Part shown: one piece after another, positions 22,367 to 41,527 of the stretch
How positions within the stretch are numbered: the stretch's first letter is position 1
Layout of the letters: each line of letters begins with the position of its first letter
DNA from: Drosophila pseudoobscura
Lineage: Eukaryota > Arthropoda > Insecta > Diptera > Drosophilidae
Direction: 5' to 3'
NCBI RefSeq assembly: GCF_009870125.1
Contig: NC_046682.1
Span: forward strand, 868,001-932,000
DNA: 64,000 bases
Notes under the pieces: generated by a model
Seen by the model: only the letters and a program-made list of their open reading frames with translations
Told to the model about the DNA's origin: nothing
Database searches by the model: none
Made by a program: the position numbers and the translations under genes

Positions 22367-23352
22367 GCCTCCACCACCCTGTCCGCATCGCTAGAGGCAT
22401 TACCACGCTAGCAGTGGGGTGACGTTGTTTGCGGCAAATTCCACTGGGTTGAAAGATACAGCTTTGTAGCCACTCCTTTTTGCCTGGGGATCCCTGCCTG
22501 GTCGGCTCTACTGCCAGTGTTTATTTCGCAACCGATTTTAGTCGCTTGCCGTACAGATATCGCTCAGCCTCCACTCAGATCGCGTTTATAGGGAGCTGCT
22601 GACAAGAGTCAGGTTTATACATGATCTAATTCCGGCCCGGTTGAAGGTCTGCTCGTTTCCTGCGTTCAGCAGAGCAATATCAAGTGAGGCCAGGCTTTCC
22701 AGTAGTTTGTTGACGGGCAGCCCCAATGCTCAGACCAGGCCTTCAAATACCCCGCTATCACTACTCCAAAACGTCCTCGTATAGCTCGCCTAGAACCTCC
22801 GAGAACTCGTTTACCTGCAGGCTCGGTGCGAGGTAGCAGCTGTAAACCCAGAATTCCTCGATCTTTACTCTAACGAAGTGCCTTGTGGACTTCTTCGATT
22901 CCATCCGTCAGCCTTAGTGACTCTCGTTGCTTAGAAAGCACTTTGGGTGATTTTGGCACGTTGCTGCTCCGTGGCCACTCTCACCACACAGCATTTCGAG
23001 CGGTCTACAGTGCTTGTGCTATATGGCCAAACTCCAGGAATTTATAGCACCTCCTTTGTGCCTACCTTCTTTAAGCAGTTCGTTAGCGAATGGTGGGATA
23101 TCGAGATCCCTTATCTCTACGCAGGACTCCTCTGTCACGGCTCTGTTGCCTGCTTTGTTGCCCAACGCCAGTCGGATGTCCTCCTTCATCCTCTCGTTGC
23201 TGCTGCTGCACTCAACCTTTAGCTAAAGCAGCAGTTCTCCTTTTGCTGTTTGCCTGATCTTGACGTTCTTGTTGATGGCCTTCAGCTTGTCGTCCTGCCG
23301 CCTGATGACCATCCGCATCATATCGCTGTAGGTTAGGTTGCCCTGAGTTTGG

Positions 23353-23793
23353 ATGATTATAGCATCCGGGCTGTTTCTTCTTATAATGGTTCCAGCTCTA
23401 ATCCGTAGTCACCTTCGTGATCCCATGGGTACCTTTCCGAGAGTGAGGTCCTTGCGAGGGTGTACTCCAGGCCTTATGAGCACCAGAGTTCAGGGCCAGA
23501 TCGGTATTGATTGGGATGGAATCAACGAAACCTACGCAACTAACTTAATGGTGCAGCTACCCAGCTTTAGAAGAGAGCTGGCACGTTTTTATCGGGACGG
23601 TGGCGGCAAAAACATTAGCCCAAGAGCCATTTCAACAGAGTATCATAAGTTGCTTTCAGTATACCATACGGAGCACCTTACTGGCTTCGGTGCTACGAGC
23701 AGACTAGTAGCCTGCCATTTCCATTGTGCTGTGTTGTCGAATGTGTTCCTAGCCGGATGGCCATCAATTGGAGCAGACTTTTGTCCTTTGTGA
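23353..23793 (+). other. Unidentified open reading frame, 146 codons
   Basis: The stretch encoded by about 23490-23700 has ordinary protein-like composition: GIDWDGINETYATNLMV, then FRRELARFYRDGGGKN and AISTEYHKLLSVYHTEH. This is unlike the low-complexity shadow frames around it. I do not recognise the family. It lies between the R1-type element and the third BEL/Pao 5' end, so a transposon fragment is the likeliest explanation. There is no promoter or start context to support a host gene. Confidence 0.3.
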
Positions 23794-24398
23794 AGCCCTT
23801 CCCGTACTTTATGAAGCGCCATCTGTTGGAGGGTAAGTCGCCACCAGCGCCCTCTGTTCGAGCTTTTCAGCAGAGCGGCCGCATTGCTGCAGGGCTGCGA
23901 AGCAGCGATCCATGTGCGTCCGCACCTTAGCACTGTAACAATGTGTGTCTGTTTTGTGTGTTGCTTGTGTTTGTATTTTATGTTTTTGGCGCCGAATCGT
24001 GCGCAAACAGCTTGATTGCGAATAATACATTTTCTGAACATTATAGGTAGTTTGATTATTAAGACAGTGGTGCAGACTTCAGATCAGGTCGGGATAACGT
24101 CGGGGTCACCTATATGTTTAGAAGTTTATGTAATAACACAAGTATTTGTATCGTATAATTAAATTAAATGTTTACTGTATGTTTGTGGTCTGAGCTGCAC
24201 AAAAACCTCAGCGCGGCCCGGCTGCAGCAGCAGCCGAAAGCTCAGATCAAACGCCAGAGGGACAGATGAACCAGAGCGAAGCTTTAGCGGGGAGAGCGCC
24301 TTTGGAGAAATATAGCGAAACAGGTAAAATAGCAAAAACAAAAAATGATGCTCGATGGCATTTACTTTATGACAATTAGCGACGTTCTGCTCCGAACA
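23700..24398 (-). mobile_element. BEL/Pao LTR retrotransposon 3, 5' end
   Basis: On the - strand, an LTR of about 284 bp (24398 to 24115) begins TGTTCGGAGC and ends TAAACA. It is followed almost at once by the primer-binding-type sequence ggtgaccccgacgtt (24110-24096). The untranslated leader and a broken gag-like beginning extend to about 23700. The rest of the element is missing. The LTR contains TATA-like and A-rich segments, but no coding frame survives. Confidence 0.7.
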
Positions 24399-27300
24399 CC
24401 GGTTTCAAAACGGAAACATTTTCTACGCCGAAATGAAAACGCAAAACATAATTTAGTTGGAAGAGGAAAAAAAAAGATGAATTATTGAGAGATTAACATA
24501 AATTTAACACCATTACTAGGAAATTTAGCTAGTGCATTTTTAGCCCAACCTCAAATTTGGTTCTAAAATATTGGCTCTTTAAGATTTTGCTCGTATTAAA
24601 ACTAAATGGTGCGCGTAACAGAACAGTTGGGTAAAGACAGCAGTTTCCCGCTACATTAAATTCTAAATGCAAAAAAAAATAATTTTTTTCACATTTGCAA
24701 TTTAATTTTCACTTTACATTCTGCTACTCACAGTTTGTCAGCCTTGTTAAATACACAGGTATTGTAACTAAAACGTCTAGCACACTTTCTTACGTTGTTT
24801 TGCTTCAAAATAGCATTTGAAAAAAAAAATAATAAAATTATACATATTTACAAGACAATTAGATGCCAGAAACGATGATAAAATTAAACATAACAATGAC
24901 AAACTTTTGTGAAAACGGGAGCACTAAAGACGAAAACAGAACATTTTGCATGAAAATGCAAACTGCAAAACTAAGTGAACCCCAATGCCTGCCTGTTTGA
25001 ACGCACAGAAGATAACATGCGTATGAAGATAACATATGTACGTATGAATGTACTTTCTTCATCTGCATGAATAGGCGAGTCAATATGGATGGTGAATTGG
25101 TGAGGAGAATAATATAAAGTTGGAAACCGCAGATGGTCTTGTTCAATACAGCTTATGAATATTGATAATCTTAAAAAGCTGTATAAGCTATAAATATTAT
25201 TTTAAAACCATTTGACAAATATTGGAGACGATTAGATTCTATTGACTAAATCAACCAATTTTTGCAGTAAATAATAAAAGTAAACTTGTCTCATAGATTT
25301 GAAAAATCAGATATTAGTTTTTTTTACACGTTTGACTGTTACATGTAGCTGTGTGGGCATTAAATATTCTTAACTATGTAAAAATATATATACACACGTA
25401 TGTATACTGTTTATATTTAAAATTACAAACAGAAGATTTTAAATAAAACGAATCAGACTCCTCCAGTATTTTAATATTTAAAAAATCGACGTAATTTACA
25501 TACATATGTACATATGTACTTATATATGTAACAAACTTATATATGAGAAAAGTATGTAGGAAAAGTACCAAGATTGAAACATTCAGTCAATTTAACTTAG
25601 GTTAAGTTTCTACAACCATACATACATACATACATATGTACATAATAACGGCATGCTACATATTTCTCATTGTTAAGCCCATATCACTATTCGCCATTTT
25701 GTTTCTGTTGATTCGCATAAAGCTCCTCCTATGTAACCTGTTTTATCTCTTAAGCTGACTGAATAGTTTAACTTCAAATGTGTTGAACCCAATTCATACA
25801 CACCTCATACATATACATATGTACATATGTATGTATGCATAGAGCAAAGGTTGTAGCTCAGCTTATGTCGTAGAAAACACATGACAAAATTACGCATAAA
25901 ATCGTCCACTATTTTGAGAATGATATGTACATACATACATACATATGTATGTACTGATGACCACGGACTTTCCACCTTTTAGCATATTATTGTAGTAGTT
26001 AGTAGTATTATATATGTATATGTTCAAACATATGTATGTATGTATATACAAATAATTTATTTAAATTTAAAAAAATCAATGAAAAAATCATGTAATTATG
26101 TACATATGTATGTACATATATGACTACTTGTATAATAACAGCTGTTATGTATACACTGTATACATTCATCAAATATTATTCACATATGCAAGTGTAGGTA
26201 AACATTTTTGTATTTATGCATATATGTACATATATATGTATGTATAAAGGCATGACGAAACGAAAAAATCTTCACGTTTTTGTTTGCTGGGTAGATGGGC
26301 ACACTCACACAAACCATTCTGAAACGGGTTAATACAACACACGAAAAATGTACACTGGTGTGTGTGTATAAAAGTATACAACTCAATAAAAAATGGATAG
26401 GAGCAAAACAGGTTTCTGGCTTCTCTCTTTGTGGTTGAATACTTCATCGACTATAACCGATTACGAGGAATGTCTTCATTAGTCGGGTACAAAATTGCTA
26501 CGTTTATCAGTTTAGGTTCTACATGAATTTTCGAGCCGAATATCTATACTCTAATGGACATTACATATGTATGCACATACATACGTATGCTGGATAATGT
26601 AGGTTTTATATAGTACATATATTTAAAATAGACCAAAGAAAGAATCTGCGACATAATTCATTATGTATGTATGTATTATGGATCAATGTTTCAAGCCAAT
26701 TCGATGTAATTTTGTTTATTTCTTCTAGTTAATCTAGTAATTTTCAAAGCTATCTGACTTTTGAGGATAGTTTTGTCGAAACTAGTCGTTAGAAAAAAAT
26801 TGGAAATCATAATATTATTGTATATCAATTTGTCTAAAGTGGGAACATATGTATATACATATGTATATTAATATGTTGAATTAGTGACTGTAAAAACTAG
26901 TTGTAAGAAAAAACTTGAATCATAATACATTTTCTATAGTAAAAGTAACTTTTGTTTTTGTGTAAATGTCTTCAGAGTATTATTTTAATTGATATTTAAG
27001 AACTAAATTTGTCTTTCTCCGACCGATCGTCCCTATAGAATCAAAACACATATACGGTGGCACCCTGGATCTTCCTTTGATTTTAATAGCCACTCTAATG
27101 TAAAGTAAGTGTCATACGGGTCTTACTTTATGAGCAGCGGAAACATGCATACGTATCTGTACAAGTCCATACATATGTATATTTTTATAAAAACAACAGT
27201 ACTGTCTTCATATACATATATGGATACATACATATACTTGTACATCTTGGAGTATGTTTGTAAGAATTGATGACTGTTTGATACAAACATAACTTTGTGC

Positions 27301-30300
27301 TGGCTCAAGGCTCAAACACAACATTTTAAGCAACGACAAACAACGATCTGAGTGGCTGAGTTTCCGTTGATCGTATAACAAGAGTGCAAGCGCACTATGT
27401 CAGGAAGAACCTTACATACTCTCACTCACTATTTCGCCAACAAAATATTTGAAAACGTTAGGTAAAAAATCCACTGAGGGATTGAAACATTGTTTTATTG
27501 AACATTTTTAGTTTCTTCATTGCCAGTAATTTGTTTAGAGTATAAAGAGATAGAGTTGGAGACATCAGGACGGAGTGGTCAAGTCTGTTTTTAAAAATTA
27601 AAACCCAAACTATTTCACCCGCTTCAGTGTTTTTAAGTTTTTTAAAAAATTTTCCCGTACATAGTCGTGCCGGGATAAAAAGTACTCACTTACTGTTATG
27701 TATGATAAAGTGCTTGTACTCCTTTTAAGAGTAAAATAATGTCTTAATCAGTAAAAGTAGTAACAACCAAACAATGCGAATTGAGATGGGACGAAAAGGT
27801 GGAGAATAGAAAGGAATGTACAGGTTTTGGATAGACTAAAAACAGTAAACATTAATACGAGTATATATATGTACATATATGAATTTAATCACAAAATATT
27901 GTGATTTAAACAATAAAATAGTAATTTTTGTAAACAAATAAATGTACATACATACAGACTATGTAAATAGTTTAGTTATCGATCGATGTCAACATCGATT
28001 TAATCGATTCCTTTGTTTTTGTGGAGAACTTCGATTCCTTTTTTGGAAACTTTTAAATTTTATGTCTGCTTGAGGAAGCCTCCAACATACGATTCACAAC
28101 AACAACCTGCTTTCTTTTCCTGTATGGAAACTCCCAACAATATTTTGAAAAACTGTTCCTTACGTTATTTATAAATTTTTAGGAGAGCTGGAGTTCTCGA
28201 TTTAGTCAAGCGAGAATCAGACGTTCTTGATCAATAAAACAAATGCATCTCAAAAACAAGAAATTCAATCTATCTTATTGTTAAAGGATCGAGGAAAACA
28301 TCGATTTAAAGACAATCTTGGTAGCGGGTATCTTATAGTCGGAAGATCGAGCAAAGGCTAACTTGTTCCTCTTTCATTTTCTGCTTCGACGGACAACATA
28401 ATTCGAAAGGCGAGTTCGGCTCAATTTCTTGATAATGATGATGCTTCAATCTGCGTCTGTCTTGTCGCTTAATGGAGAAAGAAACTGGATTTAAGAGTAT
28501 GTATGTATTTATGTATGTATGTATGTGCTTGTCATGTATATAAATATGAATGTGTGTATGTCGATGAAGACAAAGGTGATGTTTTTGTGGGCTTCGATTT
28601 GCAGACTAATTAAGACCTTAAAATTGTTACTGGTCAGGCCAAAAAGAAATGAAAATTAAGTCATTGAGCTCGGCATCAATGTTTAATGATGATGGTTTAA
28701 TATGGTCAAAATATGATTTGTTCAGCGATATTAGCAACAACCTATGTATTTTAATCTAAGAATGTATATAGTGTGTGTATAGATGTACGCTTATCATATT
28801 TTCTGCGAGACTTGAAACCAAGTATGTACCTGATCAACCGTAAAAAATACTACTACTATAATGTTTCATCTTTTCCTTTAATGTCCGTGTCATCTGATAA
28901 AGGCCTGTAAATTGCATCTGAATATCAAAACCTGCTGATGAACCAAGTTATGTTATTGGAGCACGGAGAAGTTGCTTGGCCGCGTCCTCCAGATTAGGTC
29001 GCTTTCATTTTTTACCCCTCTGCAGTTGATGGACAGACGAATGCAGATGCAAAATCTTACATTTCTATATACATACATATGTATGTACGAAAAAGTTTAA
29101 ATGTGTGAGTACCTAAACTCTACCATACATCCATACATATATATCAATGTGTACGTATGTATATAAAAATATCTGGTTTTTTGTTGTTTCCAAGAACCGA
29201 CCAAAGTTCCCTCATAAAATAAGACTAAATGTGTGCATGGAAATGTCCATACGTATATACATACATACATATGTATGCATCTCTCGCGTACAGAAATACT
29301 GAAGAATTTGTATGTATGTATGCTTGGAATGACTTGAATAAGACGTTAAATTACAAAAGGCACATAATGAGAACGTAGGAGAGGAGCGCACAGCAAGCGC
29401 ATTTTAAGGCCTGATCCAGCCCGCTGTGCTCTCGCAGGCAGCGAATCTGCTTGAGTCCCAACGTAGCCCTCAGCCACGCCACAGGTTACCGAAAGGTCGT
29501 TTTATAGACATCGTGGCTCGTTGACTACCCCAGCCAAGCATTGACAATATTCAGAGTCAGTGTATGCAGGTACAATGCAGATCGCACACAGATACTCACT
29601 AATACATAAACACTAGCACTCAGATTCACATGTTTTCTTTATGTATGTATATATATTTCCTGCCCGAGATATATGTATATGCATAAATATGTAACTTTTT
29701 ATTAAATTATTTTATGGTACGTGCTCTAAATATCAAGGCAAGGAAAACAATGCCTTTTTAATGTTTTTTAACTACACATAATACGATTTAGAAAATATAA
29801 ATAGGTATGTACATATTTATGTACCTATTCGTAAAAAAAAATAAAATAAAATTTGTGGTCAAAAGATTTTTTTATTATAACCAATTTTCCTATCCGAGAT
29901 TTACATACGATATAATTATCTCTATATTATATAAAATAGTTTGGGGTCGTCGTCGCACGAAATTTTATTTTGGCGGGGGCTGGAGCACTAGCGAAGCGAG
30001 TATGCAGAGGCCTCTAGAATGTAAATTCTTATTTTAACAATTTAGAAACACAGGTATGTATGTACATACATGTTTATGTGTAAAAATTAATAAGTTGCCA
30101 CCTTCAATCGAATTTGACTTTTTGTTATCTTCTAAAAAACAATTTTTCTGACAGATTTATTTTTAAACCGATTCTTTTTATGGAACTTGTAATGATGCGA
30201 TCGAGGTAAGCACATAAATTATTTTTGGCTGAGATGTAACGATTACGATAATGTAATTTTAAACGCTTAGTTGAAATATCATTAAAAAAAACAGTTTTTT

Positions 30301-32200
30301 TTTCAAAAGGAATTGTTTTTTGAACGATTGTTCTCTAGTGCAACTATATGATATACAAATCCTATCATTGCAATTTTCACTTATAAGACAATTCGAGGTG
30401 ACGCCGGGATAGCTTCAAACCTGAGAGACTACTGTCACACTACACTAGTGTAAATACTAAATAATAAATAAATCGCTGCATCAACGGACAGGCCAAAAGT
30501 ATAAACCTAATTAAAAAGATAAAGGATTCGAATGCTTTTCAAATCAACAATTTCAAAAAAGCTGCTACCAGGTTATTTCTGATTCAACGGGGCTTTTTGG
30601 GAATTACAAGATGTTTGCAAACACACAAAAGAAAGAATCTCCCAACTCATAAAGTATATACATACATATGTCAGTCGCTTCAGTTTCTATGTGAACCACT
30701 TCTCCCTCAGTTTTAAAGCTATTCGGGAGCACGTTTATAAAGACTCTTATTTTTTCTACACGTAGTACAGAAGTAGGAAGCGTCAAGACGGGAAAGTAAC
30801 ATATGTACATATGTTACATAAAGATATGTATAATTTATTTCTTTTAAAAAGAGTGCATTTATTTCATTTGTATATAAAGATATAGCTCAGACAAAAATAA
30901 ACATAATCGGATAATTAGATATATGGGTACCATAGGACTAGACCGATCGGTCAAAAAACAAATGTTTTCAGTCAGAGGACATAAATACCATAAATATAGG
31001 AACTACAGGGTATTATTTAGGATTTTATAGCAACTTTTGATTAAAAAGTCAATTTCGAAACAAAAGTCACGATTATTTCGTCCCTATATTTTATTCAAAA
31101 TGTATGTATGTGATACATTGAAAAACAATTTTGAAAATAATCATGTCTTCAAGTAGGTTCTTGATAAATCGCGGTCTATCGATGATATTTTTCTTTTACT
31201 TTTGATACTGTCAACCGTGTAATGTTATTAGAAGTAGTTAGTACTACAGAAGTGAAGCATGAATGAACGAAGCAATTAAGACGGGGGTTAGCAGTAGGAT
31301 TATTTCAAAAACGTTGAAACAATAAAATTTAAATTAATGTTTTATGTATTGCCCATTTTGTTGGAAGCCAGAGTATAACTGACTTTTGTTTTATTTTTAA
31401 TTATACATACATGCATATATGGTAACATACACATTTATCTCATCATGTTCGTTGGCATCATAAGCCTGGATGCAACGAAGTAATTTCTTCATTATTTTTT
31501 TTTGTATTAATTGAGCAAAGGTATACCCTTAGCGCTACTCGTTTTCGAATGTGTATGCTTAGTGTGTATGCTCGAGTGTATGCTTAGTATGAATGTGTGT
31601 GTATGTATCTATGTGCACATGAAAACATATCCATATACATGCCACCATACACAAAGAAAAACAAAGAGAGCAGAATAGTGTGAAGGGATAGGGAGAGAGA
31701 CGACTGCAACGACAGTGAGATGAGAAATCCAGAGACTCGCAGTGTGGGAGCGCCGTGCCGATCGTTTTTACGTTCGACGCATACAAAAAAAAAACAATAA
31801 AAGTCTATTTGTTAAGATTCGGTTGGTGCCGTCCAGGCCGTAAAAACAAAACCTACCTGCCATTGGACCAGATCGAGGCAGCTGAGCCTTATTCGGTTGT
31901 AGCGGAAAAGTAGCCAAAACGCCAGATCTAAGGGCAAAAAGTATCTTAAATATGTATGTGTGAGTGTGTGTTGTGTATATTGTATATTATATGGCCATCT
32001 TCGATCTGCCCGCCTTCGCTGACTGTTCGTGATCTGTAGCTATACACTTGAATCAGTGACGCACTTGCACATGTATCTGTGTGTTGGTGCTGTATTTTAA
32101 TTTGTATCTGTGTTAGCAGCTGCATCAGTATCTGTGAGAGGAGACGACGTGCGGTGTTAGTGCTGGTGCTCCATCTAAGCAAACGAAGCATTGCAGGAGA
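24399..32200. other. Non-coding, microsatellite-rich region upstream of ci
   Basis: This is about 7.8 kb without a credible coding region. It is AT-rich and peppered with tatgta/tacata arrays that often form palindromes with an acatatgt core. Examples are 25498-25530, 25616-25646, 25800-25840, 25925-25958, 26095-26125, 26565-26590, 26846-26872, 29055-29085 and 29250-29280. More even-composition islands lie at about 27990-28450, 29370-29580 and 31630-31990. The last contains GAGA-type repeats and two GCCAT motifs (31858, 31993). In D. melanogaster, ci is controlled by upstream enhancers and Polycomb-related elements, so regulatory DNA is expected here, but I cannot delimit it. Confidence 0.6.
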
Positions 32201-32215
32201 TAGAGTTGCTGCCAC

Positions 32216-32249
32216 TCAGTCCACTCGCAAGAAACACCGCAATAAGACG
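32216..32249 (+). promoter_or_regulatory. ci: Predicted Inr+DPE core promoter of ci
   Basis: The initiator TCAGTC (32216-32221) places +1 at the A at 32218. AGACG occupies exactly +28 to +32 (32245-32249) and fits the RGWYV downstream promoter element. There is no TATA box in the 40 bp upstream, as is usual for DPE promoters. The 5' UTR would be about 466 nt to the ci ATG at 32684. This is the only position in the upstream kilobase where I noticed both motifs at the required spacing. Confidence 0.55.
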
Positions 32250-32683
32250 CAGCACACAATCGTTATTGACTTTGTCACACTTAATTTATTTTTGTTGGCT
32301 GAAAGTTAAAATAAATTAAGCGATTAATTTGGGTACTGTTTGTAACCACATGATTCGCGTACAGTACTCACCCGCGTGTGAGCTCCGTTGGGAAAACATA
32401 TAAAAACCTTTTAAAAATTATTTAACAAGCACTGCAACCACTATTTGTGTCCTGTGAATTGTATACGAGTGTTTCGTGCATAATTATTTACAAAAGCAAA
32501 ATATTTTTAACCTTGATAAATTACATATTTGTGCCAGTGCGTTGTTAGAATTAATATGTTTTCAAACTCCGCTAAAATTAAAAAAGTAAGTGCCGACGGC
32601 AAAGCCATGATGTGAAAAATATTCCGTTAAGTTCAACTGAACGTCGTATAGAAACATCTTTAATCTGGATCAGTTAAATCAAC

Positions 32684-39810
<7,127 letters not shown>

Positions 39811-39823
39811 AGCTCTAAATCAG

Positions 39824-40284
39824 AATAAATAATGGGACTAAAACTGTGCTGTCTAGCAGAGAGATTATTAAATATACATATGACTTACATCACGAGGCAC
39901 ATATATCGAACATCGATTTTTACTTAGATATGAGTGTAAAACAAACCCAAAATGAACTCCACTTGAACATACAATATGAATTGATAATATTTAATATTCA
40001 AGTATTATATTTTCTACTATAACTAAGCATAATGAAAAGGCCGTTCGATAAGAAAAAGGACTATTAATTTTTAAAGATACAAAATGATGAATGCCTAAGA
40101 GCATAGATGAACTGAAATGCTTTTAAGTTCTAAGGTAATATAATATAATCTTGACATGTGTCTTCCATATCATTGAGATGATTTAGTTTCCTGTAATACA
40201 AAAATTCATATTTTTTAATTAAAAGTATACTTGTATTTTACACATACCTACACATATTTATACTTTCAAGTAATTTAAAATAAA
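39824..40284 (+). terminator. ci: Candidate polyadenylation signals of ci
   Basis: AATAAA occurs at 39824-39829, only 14 nt after the stop codon, and again at 40279-40284. The first is very close to the stop, so the second is the more likely main site, giving a 3' UTR of about 500 nt that ends just before the DINE-1 copy at 40527. Confidence 0.4.
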
Positions 40285-40526
40285 CGTTGTTCCCGGCTGC
40301 AACCGAGATATGTCTGTTGCATATCTTTCATAAATATACCGCATGTGGTTCTAATGGGCGAAATAATGTTTTCCTCCATAGAACACATAGAATAAATTGG
40401 GGCCATTTGTGATTGGATTTGTAAAAAATATTTTTCTGACTGCCTCTAGCAAGAAGCGCCACAGGGCCAGTTAGAACCTGTGCCTTATGTGCATCGACAT
40501 TACTACAACCGGTAAACTATTTAAAA

Positions 40527-40931
40527 ACGAGGGGGGACGTTGTGAGTTGCTTCTGCAAGCGCAACTCTACATTTAAACCCGATACATAGTCAATATGGCT
40601 TCATTGAGCGACAACGAGTGCGTGCGGGAGAGACAGAAAACGTGTCGTTGTAGCAGTGAGATCTAACAGGAGTATGGGTACAAAATTTGGTTGCTCTAGC
40701 TCTAATAGTCTTAACGATTTGTAGATGCCACAGATTTTTGTTCTTTACGGGGGTGGAAAGGGGTGGGCTACACTTGTGCAGTTTCGATATCACAGGGGTG
40801 TGGATTCCAAATTTGGTTGCTCTAGCTCTTATAGTCTCTGAGCACGGACTATGTACTTTATGGTGTCGGAAACGCTTCCGTCTAAATCCTTTTAAATCTA
40901 ATATACTCATTTTGAGTATCGGGTATAAAAT
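40527..40931 (+). mobile_element. DINE-1/INE-1 copy 3' of ci, first
   Basis: It begins with ggggggacgttgtgagttgct and ends actcattttgagtatcgggtataaaat. It contains two 'tagatgccacagatttt' modules and the gctctagctcttatagtctctgag module, but lacks the (GACG)n array. Confidence 0.82.
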
Positions 40932-41059
40932 AAAGCTTTTGCACGTACATTTTGAATTGAATGTGGCGGGAAACAGCTCTCCTTGCCCAGACGTTCTGTT
41001 ACATCTGAACTCTGAGATCCTTGAACTCACATTTTGCAATTGGCAAAACCGACCATGAA

Positions 41060-41527
41060 ACCTGTGTGTTAGAGAGAGACAGAGCGAGAAAGAATGAAAT
41101 TATTTTCGTAATTCTGGCTATAATAATTATACGATCAGATTTTGCACTCTAGAACATATAGTCATCCTCTACGATTCCGCTTTTTTTGTTTTCTTGTATC
41201 TTTGAAATTGTGGAAGCCACAGATTTTCGCCCTTTGTGGGGGCGGAAGTGTGCGGGGCAAAGTTTTGAACTATGTATATGTACTTGTAATAGTGACATCA
41301 CAGAAGTCTGTATATAAAAAGTCGTTGCTCTAGCTCTTATAGTCTTTGAGCACTAGGCGCTAATAGGGACGGACGGACAGACAGACATGGCTCAACCGAC
41401 TCGGCTATTAATGCTGATCAAGAGTATATATACTTTATGGGTTCGGAAACGCTTACTTCTGGACGTTCCACACATCCATTTTCACCACAAATCCACAATA
41501 CTCATTTTGAGTATCGTATATAAAAAT
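41060..41527 (+). mobile_element. DINE-1/INE-1 copy 3' of ci, second
   Basis: This runs from the gtgtgttagagagagacagagcgag module to gagtatcgtatataaaaa. It includes gtggaagccacagattttcgccctttgtgggggcgg, a short (GACG/GACA)n tract (41368-41387) and the cggaaacgcttacttctggacgtt module. It is separated from the first copy by about 130 bp (40932-41059) of unassigned sequence. Confidence 0.82.

Larger units (their letters stand above)
18301..23480 (-). mobile_element. R1-clade non-LTR retrotransposon with duplicated 3' portion
   Basis: Read on the - strand, the 5' part has ORF1 zinc-knuckle text near 23060-22920 (C..FLEFGHIAQAC and CGESGHGAATC). The endonuclease region follows at about 22900-22200, then the RT. 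The RT contains KAHHTVDALTKIADVAAKAI, VVKLDVKNAFN, YFPDRVLLYDT and GGVPPAVLGPLLWN, a wording typical of the R1 clade. The QG of the usual VPQGS motif is replaced, and the YADD box is lost to a frameshift. The C-terminal part has RMLEEECCGGWLTKEKLL. Everything from the RT to the 3' UTR is present twice as 1999-bp direct repeats. R1 elements normally occupy rDNA; this copy is on the F element and is inactive. Confidence 0.82.

Noticed and set aside
29370..29560. GC-rich island considered as a tRNA or small RNA gene
   Set aside because: No B-box (GGTTCGANNCC), cloverleaf or snoRNA box pair could be found.
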